Assembly (NCBI GenBank): GCA_905214525.1
Contig: CAJMMN010000035.1
Coordinates: 1-14,922, forward strand
DNA: 14,922 nt
From: an uncultured bacterium
Lineage (GTDB): Bacteria > Actinomycetota > Coriobacteriia > Coriobacteriales > Coriobacteriaceae
Reading direction: 5' to 3'
The notes under the pieces were generated by a model. It was not told where the DNA came from and did no database searches. It was given only the letters and a program-made list of their open reading frames with translations. Positions 1 through 5,645 of this stretch are shown in pieces. The translations under genes and the position numbers were made by a program. Each line of letters starts with the position of its first letter. The first letter of the stretch is position 1.

Positions 1-77
1 GCTGAGTCCTGAGTCTGTTGCAATGAAGATGAGAATCAAGGGGAAAACCCGTAAGAAAAAGTTTCAACAAAAACCTC

Positions 78-106
78 TTGCATCCCCGCAAACATTCCCC
101 TATAGT
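78..106 (+). promoter_or_regulatory. Candidate sigma-70-type promoter of the tRNA-Ala gene
   Basis: A -35-like TTGCAT (78-83) and a -10-like TATAGT (101-106) are separated by exactly 17 bases. Transcription would start around 113, just ahead of the mature tRNA 5' end at 120. Spacing and position suit a tRNA promoter. Called by eye from consensus only. Confidence 0.5.
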
Positions 107-119
107 AGTACCTCGTCAC

Positions 120-195
120 GGGGGCGTAGCTCAGCTGGGAGAGCGCTTGACTGGCAGTCAAGAGGTCAGGGGTTCGATCCCCCTCGTCTCCACCA
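120..195 (+). tRNA. tRNA-Ala (anticodon GGC)
   Basis: The sequence folds into a full cloverleaf. The 7-bp acceptor stem pairs 120-126 with 185-191, the D stem is GCTC/GAGC (129-132 with 141-144), the anticodon stem is CTTGA/TCAAG around loop 151-157, and the T arm has a TTCGATC loop. The anticodon at 153-155 is GGC, which reads alanine codons GCC and GCU. The third acceptor pair is G122 with T189, i.e. the G3:U70 wobble that is the main identity element for alanyl-tRNA synthetase, so the anticodon and identity element agree. A192 is the discriminator base and CCA (193-195) is encoded. The gene stands alone, with its own promoter upstream and a terminator shortly after. Confidence 0.95.
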
Positions 196-206
196 TCGTG
201 AATGTA

Positions 207-237
207 AGGCCACTCAATTGGGTGGCCTCTTTTATTT
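207..237 (+). terminator. Rho-independent terminator after tRNA-Ala
   Basis: AGGCCAC (207-213) pairs perfectly with GTGGCCT (222-228). Two further inner pairs, T214:G221 and C215:G220, leave an AATT loop. A T-rich tail (CTCTTTTATTT) follows directly. On the opposite strand the hairpin lacks a T tract, so it is not an obvious terminator for the convergent rhuM gene. Confidence 0.85.
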
Positions 238-342
238 CCAAACTCTCAGACTCCCATCTGGGGATTAGCTTCCGCTGTGCGTGTTCGAAACCACCACATC
301 GATGTTTGCCTCCAAGTGGAAGATTATGCGTCGACGTCCTGT

Positions 343-1278
343 CTACTCCAAAAAGTTCATAACCAGGGAGACCATAGATTCTTTTTCTTCAGGTCTAGAC
401 TCGGCTATCATGAGCGCGACAGCAACAAGCGTGCTGTCTGCGATTCGTTTGTCTAAGCCTCGAAAAAGCAGTTTGTTGCGATCTAGATAGTAGAGAAAGA
501 GGCTGCATCCGATGCACTTGTTTCCGTCGAGAAATGAATGGTTTTTGATGATGAGGTACAACAGATTTGCTGCCTTTTCCTGAACGGATGGGTAGAGTTC
601 TTGGCCCCCAAACGACTGATTGATTACCGAGATGCTGCTGCGGAAGGACTCGTCTTTTTCTAGGCCAAACAGGTCGCTCGCAAATCGTGCTCGCATTTGG
701 GAGATTAAATTCATGCAGAGCTCGTATTCGAGTGTATATATCCCTGTTTGCCCTTTGGGTCGATCGATAGATTCACGATCGTACTCATCGAGCAGTTTAA
801 AGACATCTATATAGCTCTCAACAATATCGAGTATCTCGCGAGAACCGAGGTCCTCGGGTAAACGTTCAATAATCTGCGCGATTGTCCCTAACTGCTCGAG
901 TCTGCGCTCGTTTTCGACATGGCCTTGAATAATATACCTATGGAGCACATTGGTTGCCCAACGGCGGAATTCAACGCCACGTTGGGATTTAACGCGGTAT
1001 CCAATGGACAATATCATGTCTAAACTGTAATGATCAGTTTGATATTTTTTGCCGTCAGCGGCAGTTGTCGCAAATTTTGCGACAACTGAATCATCGTCGC
1101 TTAATTCCTCCTTTAAAGCGTTGTTGATATGCTTGCCGATTGTTTTGACATCCCTATCAAACAGCGCTGCCATCTCATTTCGGGTCAGCCATACAGTTTC
1201 GCTTCCTTTGTCAATTACAACGGGAATCGTGACCTCTCGGTCGTTGGATTCGAAAAGAACAATCTGATTGCCATTCAT
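343..1278 (-). CDS. rhuM: RhuM-family protein with C-terminal Fic/Doc-like domain
   Basis: The 311-residue product has the RhuM layout: an N-terminal DNA-binding-like region, then the central RhuM block with the typical IGYRVKSQRGVEFRRWA segment, then a Fic/Doc fold at the C terminus. Fic/Doc proteins transfer AMP or phosphate to target proteins. RhuM homologues are often on genomic islands, and their reaction is not established. The Fic motif reads HSFLDGNKCIG from His247, so the Arg expected after GNK is Cys255 (TGC; one transition from CGC). This makes activity doubtful. I chose ATG at 1278 because minus-strand AGGAG (1286-1290) sits 7 bases before it. The frame stays open to TTG at 1320, but those extra codons have no better ribosome site. 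The gene converges on tRNA-Ala and opposes the polysaccharide operon. Confidence 0.82.
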   Translation of the reverse strand: MNGNQIVLFESNDREVTIPVVIDKGSETVWLTRNEMAALFDRDVKTIGKHINNALKEELSDDDSVVAKFATTAADGKKYQTDHYSLDMILSIGYRVKSQRGVEFRRWATNVLHRYIIQGHVENERRLEQLGTIAQIIERLPEDLGSREILDIVESYIDVFKLLDEYDRESIDRPKGQTGIYTLEYELCMNLISQMRARFASDLFGLEKDESFRSSISVINQSFGGQELYPSVQEKAANLLYLIIKNHSFLDGNKCIGCSLFLYYLDRNKLLFRGLDKRIADSTLVAVALMIAESRPEEKESMVSLVMNFLE

Positions 1279-1380
1279 TTTCGCGCTCCTCATCAATCCA
1301 TTGGGCACATGCATGTCCAATTCGATACTCGATTGTCTGCCGAACTTTATGGGTGCCGGCCAGCAGGGGCGCGTACCTGC

Positions 1381-1440
1381 CTAAGGGTCCAGAGTGACGA
1401 TCGCCGTAAATACAGCATCCGTCTCGCCGATACGTACCAT
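1381..1440 (-). pseudogene. Short 19-codon ORF, possibly the start of a frameshifted SOS-controlled gene
   Basis: On the minus strand an ATG (1440) follows a good Shine-Dalgarno GGAGG (bases 1447-1451, 6-base gap). The ORF runs 19 codons (MVRIGETDAVFTAIVTLDP) to TAG. Just past that stop, the frame one base over stays open from about 1384 to a stop at 1211, reading LGRYAPLLAGTHKVRQ and onward. A single-base indel near 1384 could therefore have split a longer small protein whose 3' end overlapped rhuM. I do not recognise either part. The SOS box at 1496-1517 is about 60 bases upstream. It could equally be a real leader peptide or chance. Confidence 0.25.
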
Positions 1441-1485
1441 TGGGGGCCTCCGCACCGGCTCACGTTGCCCGTATACCCTGACTCT

Positions 1486-1514
1486 ATTCTATCAGATATA
1501 GAACGCATGTTCTA
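1486..1514 (-). promoter_or_regulatory. Candidate minus-strand promoter overlapping the SOS box
   Basis: Read on the minus strand, TAGAAT (bases 1486-1491) matches the -10 consensus at five of six positions. A weak -35 (TAGAAC, bases 1509-1514, three of six) lies 17 bases upstream. The SOS palindrome covers the -35 and most of the spacer, the usual place for LexA to block polymerase. Transcripts would run through the 19-codon ORF into rhuM. Confidence 0.35.
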
Positions 1515-1517
1515 TAT
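1496..1517. promoter_or_regulatory. LexA (SOS) box, perfect 9-bp inverted repeat
   Basis: ATATAGAAC (1496-1504) and GTTCTATAT (1509-1517) are perfect inverted repeats around GCAT. The core GAAC-GCAT-GTTC matches the Gram-positive LexA consensus GAAC-RNRY-GTTC at every position, including the RNRY centre. No other copy of this 12-base pattern was seen in the window. The nearest candidate target is the minus-strand transcript toward rhuM. No plus-strand gene starts close downstream. Confidence 0.6.
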
Positions 1518-1519
1518 GT

Positions 1520-2142
1520 TATCTCTTCTATTTTTGGAGAACCTCGCACTGGGAGACGCGATCGTCAACCTCCTCCCATAAACAGTACGCCCACATCTAG
1601 CTGCACCCCAAAAGTTATCCAACAAATCGCCTCAAAAGGCGTTGACTCTGTAGCCAGACGTGTCTAATGTGAGATTAGCATCTTCGCAATGCAACGCCCA
1701 TACCCACACGCCCTCAAGATGTTGTGCAATTTATTTCCCAGTTCTGTACATTATTCGTAAGAACCACGTAATTTCTTTGGCGTATTAAAGCCTAGGTTTG
1801 CCTGCATTTACTCGGGCGCCCGTTGCGGCACCCCATTAACCTGCGTCAACGTGAACAACTTAGGCAAACAACCCCCTCAAGCACGGATTTGTCGCATATG
1901 TTGTCCAACGCAACCCAAATCAGTTTCGCGACCAGCTTGTGCTAGGATACCTTACGTTACATGAGTTTAACTGTGCTCGCGGCTCCAGCAAGCCATAAAG
2001 CGCAGGGTCGATCGGCATCCGGCCGTAACGGCGGTGTTAGAAAAACCACGAGCTCCAATAAAGAAGTCATGCGACGTTATTTGCATTGAGTTAATTCTAA
2101 GATGCATTTAATAGCTTGCGTGTCAATGCGTAGCAGCCCTTC
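1520..2142. other. Gene-free stretch between the SOS box and the loaP leader
   Basis: All six frames are broken by frequent stops, and no ORF here has both a ribosome site and a recognisable protein. A possible plus-strand promoter has TTGACT (1642-1647) and TCTAAT (1663-1668) with a short 15-base spacer. A second weak one near 2086-2112 has TTGAGT and TTTAAT, also 15 bases apart. Nested inverted repeats lie at 1796-1869: GTTTGCCT pairs with AGGCAAAC, enclosing a CGTTG/CAACG stem and the palindrome CGGGCGCCCG at 1813-1822. Another small imperfect hairpin lies at 1971-2005. I see no tRNA, insertion sequence or CRISPR repeat. Confidence 0.5.
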
Positions 2143-2352
2143 AGCTGTTTGCGTGCGGTCCAGTTTTGTACCCGCTTGACTGGTTCGCACGCAGCCAGCT
2201 GGGGACGCGGTCATTTTGCGATACACGTCCGCGTCTCTAGCAACTGCACTCATACATACCGTTCACGGTGGGGCAGAGCCACGTGCTTGTCTGACTGGGC
2301 TCAGGGTTTGAATATGGAGCGCCTTCGCGCACAAGCGCCCTGGCGAAGCCAT
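2143..2352 (+). promoter_or_regulatory. Candidate structured leader RNA ahead of loaP and the polysaccharide operon
   Basis: Several hairpins follow each other with little unpaired sequence. Hairpin A has TGCGTGCG (2150-2157) pairing with CGCACGCA (2186-2193), an inner CCAG/CTGG stem (2160-2163 with 2180-2183) and an outer AGCTG/CAGCT stem (2143-2147 with 2196-2200). Hairpin B is a 13-bp stem, 2198-2210 with 2229-2241, containing two G:U pairs. Smaller hairpins are ACCG-TTCA-CGGT (2258-2269), GAGCC/GGCTC (2276-2280 with 2298-2302), and CTTCGC/GCGAAG (2323-2328 with 2343-2348) with an outer ATGG/CCAT. No T tract follows any of them, so none is a classical terminator. Known LoaP proteins bind an RNA hairpin in the leader of the operon they control. 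That these are LoaP targets is inference. Confidence 0.45.
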
Positions 2353-2400
2353 ACCCAAACCCCATGAGCTACACGTAAGACAGCAAAGGGGGTGGTGCTC

Positions 2401-2946
2401 GTGTGGTATGTGATCCAGGTCATTAACGGTCGCGAAGACGTAATGCGCGAGCGCATCGAGCGAGTGGTGCCGGCGAGTGCCATGCAAGAGCTCTTTTATC
2501 CCCAATATCAAACCGAGATCAAAGTTCGCGGCGAATGGGTCAATACGACCAAGTCGCTCTTTCCCGGTTATCTTATCTGCGACACGGCAGATCCCCGTAC
2601 CGTGCAACAGTATCTGCTACGCATGGACGACTTTGCCCGGATGCTTTCCCAGGACGGTCAGTTTGTGCCGCTGGCAAATGAAGAGGTCCGGCTTATTGGC
2701 GGCTTTACGCATAGGGGAGACCGCGTTGTGCCCATGAGCGAAGCCCTAAAAGACGGCGATCAGGTCGTAGTAACGGCAGGTCCGCTGCTGGGCCACGAAG
2801 GCCTTATCAAAACAATTAACAGACGCAAGAGTACTGCTTATTTGGAGCTCGATCTGTGCGGCCGACGCGTGACTACCCGCGTTGGCCTTGCCGTGCTTTC
2901 AGCCGAGCAGCGCGTAATGCGAAACCTAAAAAAGGCGATCGCCTAG
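2401..2946 (+). CDS. loaP: LoaP-type NusG-family transcription antiterminator
   Basis: The 181-residue product is a specialised NusG paralogue. The N terminus (WYVIQVINGRE) opens a NusG NGN domain of about 100 residues, with the conserved SLFPGYL stretch near residue 55. The C-terminal part, around DGDQVVVTAGPLLGHEG and the following strands, is a KOW domain. NusG paralogues bind RNA polymerase and make it resist termination. LoaP members are known to act on long biosynthetic operons through a leader RNA hairpin, which fits its place as first gene of this cluster. The frame opens at GTG 2392, but AAAGGGGG (2385-2392) overlaps that codon. GTG 2401 lies 8 bases after it and gives the usual M-W-Y start. 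A generic NusG/RfaH paralogue is the alternative; the full-length KOW domain and the Gram-positive context favour LoaP. Confidence 0.85.
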   Translation: MWYVIQVINGREDVMRERIERVVPASAMQELFYPQYQTEIKVRGEWVNTTKSLFPGYLICDTADPRTVQQYLLRMDDFARMLSQDGQFVPLANEEVRLIGGFTHRGDRVVPMSEALKDGDQVVVTAGPLLGHEGLIKTINRRKSTAYLELDLCGRRVTTRVGLAVLSAEQRVMRNLKKAIA

Positions 2947-2970
2947 CTGCAGACGGCCGCTACACAGAAC

Positions 2971-2997
2971 AGGGAGGATCCCCGACTTGGGGACGAA
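2971..2997 (+). promoter_or_regulatory. Shine-Dalgarno separated from its start codon by a hairpin
   Basis: A strong AGGGAGG (2971-2977) lies 20 bases before GTG 2998, normally too far. Between them TCCCC (2979-2983) pairs with GGGGA (2989-2993) over a GACTT loop. If that hairpin folds, the effective gap shrinks to about 5 bases. This layout supports GTG 2998 as the true start and resembles the known hairpin-spaced ribosome site of phage T4 gene 38. Confidence 0.45.
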
Positions 2998-3762
2998 GTG
3001 TTGGAAGAGAACGTGACGGATAAAACAGAATATGCAACGGATGCGCCTGCGGGGGCGGCGCTGATTGCTCAGGCCATGGATCGGCGCGAGGGAGCCGGTC
3101 GCTACAGGGCCATGCAATCCATCATGGACTGGGACCGCTCGCGCCTGTTCTACCGGGCCATAAAGCGCGCGTTCGACATCGTGTTCAGCGGTGCCGTGCT
3201 CGTCGTCATCGCGATCCCCAGTCTGGTGCTCGCCGCGGCCATCCGCCTGGAGAGCGAGGGCAACCCGTTCTACAGCCAGATCCGCGTGGGACAGACCCAC
3301 CGTGACGGCAGCCTGTCAACCTTCCGCATGTGGAAGTTCCGCTCCATGTACAAGGACGCCGACGAGCGCCTCTCCGAGCTCAAGGAACAGAACGAGATCG
3401 CCGGCGCCATGTTCAAGATGAAGGAGGACCCGCGCGTCACCAAGATCGGCAGGTTCATCCGCAAGCACTCCATCGACGAGTTCCCGCAGTTCCTGAACGT
3501 GTTCCTGGGTCAGATGTCCGTCGTGGGCCCGCGCCCGCCTCTGCCGAACGAGGTTGCCGAGTACACCGAGTACGACCTGCAGCGCCTTGCCGTCAAGCCC
3601 GGTATCACCGGCTGGTGGCAGGTTACGGACCGCAACGACACCGACTTTGACGGCATGGTCCGCCGCGATTTGGAGTATATCGCGAAGCGTGGCGTGGCCA
3701 CCGACTTGAAGATCGTGGCGCTCACGGTCGTCGAAATGATAACGGGGGGGGGTGCCTGCTAG
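2998..3762 (+). CDS. Sugar transferase (monotopic phosphoglycosyl transferase) 1
   Basis: The 254-residue enzyme belongs to the bacterial sugar transferase family (PglC / WcaJ C-terminal type). These move a sugar-1-phosphate from a nucleotide sugar to undecaprenyl phosphate, the first membrane step of repeat-unit assembly. After a polar N terminus of about 50 residues, a re-entrant hydrophobic helix spans about 58-82. The FRMWKFRSM stretch is at 109-117, the catalytic pair Asp160-Glu161 in SIDEFPQ, VVGPRPPLP at 175-183, and KPGITGWWQV at 200-209. It lacks the extra membrane domain of full-length WbaP/WcaJ. Codons are strongly GC-ending. A run of nine G residues near the 3' end encodes the Gly-rich tail. 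A second transferase of the same family follows at once. The sugar substrate cannot be read from sequence. Confidence 0.9.
   Translation: MLEENVTDKTEYATDAPAGAALIAQAMDRREGAGRYRAMQSIMDWDRSRLFYRAIKRAFDIVFSGAVLVVIAIPSLVLAAAIRLESEGNPFYSQIRVGQTHRDGSLSTFRMWKFRSMYKDADERLSELKEQNEIAGAMFKMKEDPRVTKIGRFIRKHSIDEFPQFLNVFLGQMSVVGPRPPLPNEVAEYTEYDLQRLAVKPGITGWWQVTDRNDTDFDGMVRRDLEYIAKRGVATDLKIVALTVVEMITGGGAC
3744..3752 (+). repeat. G9 homopolymer inside the 3' end of sugar transferase 1
   Basis: Nine consecutive G bases encode part of the C-terminal ITGGGAC. By hand translation, gaining one G would replace the last residues with GCLLEAFPETFPLAGC. Losing one would give a tail that reads through to a TAG overlapping the next gene's start. 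Tracts of this length are prone to slipped-strand mispairing. Only the extreme C terminus would change. Confidence 0.7.
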
Positions 3763-3803
3763 AGGCATTTCCGGAGACTTTTCCGTTGGCGGGGTGCTAG
3801 CCC

Positions 3804-4448
3804 ATGCCTAGGAAACCTACCGGGACCCTCTTCTACCGCATATGCAAGAGAACGTTCGATATAGCCTTCAGCGCCGGGTGTGCCGCGGTGTTGGCGATTC
3901 CCATGGCCTGTGTCTGCGCCGCGATCTGCGTGGAGTCCCCGGGCTGCCCGGTCTACACGCAGGAGCGCGTGGGCAGGGGAGGCAGGGTGATTCGAGTGCT
4001 TAAGCTCCGCAGCATGGTCGCCGATGCAAACGACGTGCGCAAGTACCTGAGCCCTGAGCAGCTGCACCAGTGGGAGGTGGAGCGCAAGGTCGACGACGAC
4101 CCGCGTATCACCAAGATGGGCCGGTTCATTCGCAAATGCTCGATTGACGAAGTGCCGCAGTTCCTCAACGTGCTCAAGGGTGATCTGTCCGTGATCGGTC
4201 CGCGCCCCATCACGCGCGACGAGCTCGAACAGCACTTCTCAGATGAGGAGAAGGCGGAGCTGCTGAGCGTTACCCCGGGCATCACGGGCCTGTGGCAGGC
4301 CACCGACCGCAACGCCGCGACCTTCGAGAGCGGCTTGCGTCAACAGATTGAGCTTTGCTACGTGCGCAATCGCTGTTTCCGCATGGATTGGAAGTGCTTC
4401 GTAGGCACTTTTGGAGCCATGTTCGGCAATTCCAAAACCGGTCGTTGA
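3804..4448 (+). CDS. Sugar transferase (monotopic phosphoglycosyl transferase) 2
   Basis: This 214-residue protein is from the same family as its upstream neighbour and would also load a sugar-1-phosphate onto undecaprenyl phosphate. The membrane-inserted helix is at about residues 15-42, VLKLRSM at 65-71, the catalytic Asp115-Glu116 in CSIDEVPQ, VIGPRPITRDE at 130-140, and TPGITGLWQATDR at 157-169. All core motifs are present, so it is probably active. The stretch from DDPRITKMGRFIRK through the catalytic site is similar in DNA and protein to the upstream copy, yet the termini differ. They look like distinct paralogues rather than a fresh duplication. It starts 41 bases after the previous stop; the ribosome site (GGCGGGG) is modest. 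Codons are GC-rich. Two such enzymes in tandem is unusual. Confidence 0.88.
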   Translation: MPRKPTGTLFYRICKRTFDIAFSAGCAAVLAIPMACVCAAICVESPGCPVYTQERVGRGGRVIRVLKLRSMVADANDVRKYLSPEQLHQWEVERKVDDDPRITKMGRFIRKCSIDEVPQFLNVLKGDLSVIGPRPITRDELEQHFSDEEKAELLSVTPGITGLWQATDRNAATFESGLRQQIELCYVRNRCFRMDWKCFVGTFGAMFGNSKTGR

Positions 4449-4482
4449 TTTCTGGAACGCTAATATTTGAAAGGTGTAAATA

Positions 4483-5643
4483 ATGTCTCGCAACAAAACA
4501 GTACCGTTTAATGTTCCTCCTTGTGTGGGAGATGAAATTCAGTTTGTCCAGCAGGCAGTTGAGGTCAACCACAAGATTGCAGGCGATGGTGTATTTACGA
4601 AGAAGTGCAACGAATGGCTTGAAGGACGGTTTGATTCCAACAAGATTCTGCTGACCACGAGTGGTACTAGTGCCCTCGAGATGGCCGCAATTCTTTGCGA
4701 TTTAAAACCTGGCGATGAGGTTATTCTCCCCTCGTTTACATTCACTTCAACAGCAACGGCATTTGTGCTTGCTGGCGCGAGGCTCGTTTTCGTCGACATT
4801 CGCCCCGATACTATGAATATCGATGAGACAAAGATCGAGTCCGCCATAACCGATCGTACTCGTGTTATTGTGCCCGTGCATTATGCCGGCGTCGCATGCG
4901 AGATGGACACCATCATGGACATCGCCCGCCGCCATAACCTGCTGGTTGTGGAGGATGCCGCCCAGGGTGTCATCGCAACGTACAAAGGGCGTGCCCTAGG
5001 CACCATCGGCGACTTCGGATGTTACAGCTTCCATGAGACTAAGAACTATTCGATGGGCGAAGGCGGTGCCATCTCAATAAACAATTCCGCTTACTGCGAT
5101 CGCGCGGAGATTATCCGTGAGAAGGGCACCAACCGCGCTCAGTTCTTCCGCGGCCAGGTAGCCAAATATAACTGGGTTGATTTCGGCTCAAGCTACCTGC
5201 CCTCTGAGCTCAACGCGGCTTATCTGTGGGCGCAACTCCAGCACGCAGACGAAATCAACGAGAATCGTCTAGCTACATGGCGTGCTTATTATGCTGCATT
5301 TGAGCCCCTTGCTGAGAGGGGTTTTTTGGAGCTCCCCTACGTCCCCGAGGGCTGTGAGCACAATGCGCACATGTTCTATATTAAACTGCGCGATCTGCAG
5401 GCTCGTACTTCCTTCATTTCTTTTATGAAGGAGCATGGCGTGGGGTGCGTGTTCCATTATGTTCCTCTGCATTCCGCTCCGGCGGGTGAGCGATTCGGCC
5501 GCTTCAGCGGAACGGATGAGCATACCACACTCGATTCCGATCGCTTGGTTCGCCTACCAATGTATTACGGCATGTCGCTTGAAGACTTCGAGTATGTCGT
5601 TTCCTGCGCCAAAAAGTTCTTCCTTGAGAATGCGGGGGCTTAG
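4483..5643 (+). CDS. wecE: dTDP-4-amino-4,6-dideoxygalactose transaminase (WecE/RffA)
   Basis: This 386-residue PLP enzyme matches E. coli WecE closely along its length, with PFNVPPCVG at the start, GDEVILPSFTFTSTATAFV (77-95), VPVHYAGVACEMDTI (130-144), VVEDAAQGV (155-163) and the PLP lysine Lys187 in SFHETKNY. Other shared stretches are EIIREKGTNRAQFFRGQV and NAHMFYIKLRD. WecE transfers an amino group from glutamate to C4 of dTDP-4-keto-6-deoxyglucose, giving dTDP-Fuc4N. The keto sugar is made by RmlA and RmlB, both encoded at the end of this window, which supports the specificity. AAAGGTG lies about 7 bases before the ATG. Its stop is two bases before the next start. A different DegT-family 4-keto sugar aminotransferase is possible, but the resemblance to WecE is strong. 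Confidence 0.9.
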   Translation: MSRNKTVPFNVPPCVGDEIQFVQQAVEVNHKIAGDGVFTKKCNEWLEGRFDSNKILLTTSGTSALEMAAILCDLKPGDEVILPSFTFTSTATAFVLAGARLVFVDIRPDTMNIDETKIESAITDRTRVIVPVHYAGVACEMDTIMDIARRHNLLVVEDAAQGVIATYKGRALGTIGDFGCYSFHETKNYSMGEGGAISINNSAYCDRAEIIREKGTNRAQFFRGQVAKYNWVDFGSSYLPSELNAAYLWAQLQHADEINENRLATWRAYYAAFEPLAERGFLELPYVPEGCEHNAHMFYIKLRDLQARTSFISFMKEHGVGCVFHYVPLHSAPAGERFGRFSGTDEHTTLDSDRLVRLPMYYGMSLEDFEYVVSCAKKFFLENAGA

Positions 5644-5645
5644 GA

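Noticed and set aside
23..362. Two overlapping plus-strand ORFs of 81 and 94 codons
   Set aside because: Both run straight through the tRNA-Ala gene and its terminator, and neither resembles a protein family.
1279..1320. Extended rhuM start at TTG 1320
   Set aside because: ATG 1278 has a well-placed AGGAG 7 bases upstream; the upstream codons include the site itself and add no family-like sequence.
1129..1581. Plus-strand ORF of 150 codons
   Set aside because: Its first half is antisense to rhuM and its end crosses the SOS palindrome. No ribosome site or family resemblance was seen.
1741..1765. GTTCT...AGAAC inverted repeat considered as a second SOS box
   Set aside because: The half sites are in the reverse order (GTTC before GAAC) and 15 bases apart, so it does not fit a LexA site.
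2149..2367. Plus-strand ORF of 72 codons in the loaP leader
   Set aside because: It covers the hairpin run, has no ribosome site and no recognisable protein. The pairing explains the sequence better.
2263..2607. Minus-strand ORF of 114 codons over the leader and loaP start
   Set aside because: It is antisense to loaP coding sequence with no supporting signals.
3316..4235. Long minus-strand ORFs (150 and 158 codons) opposite the two sugar transferases
   Set aside because: High GC at third positions keeps the opposite frame open. The translations are rich in Ala, Arg, Asp and His and resemble no family.
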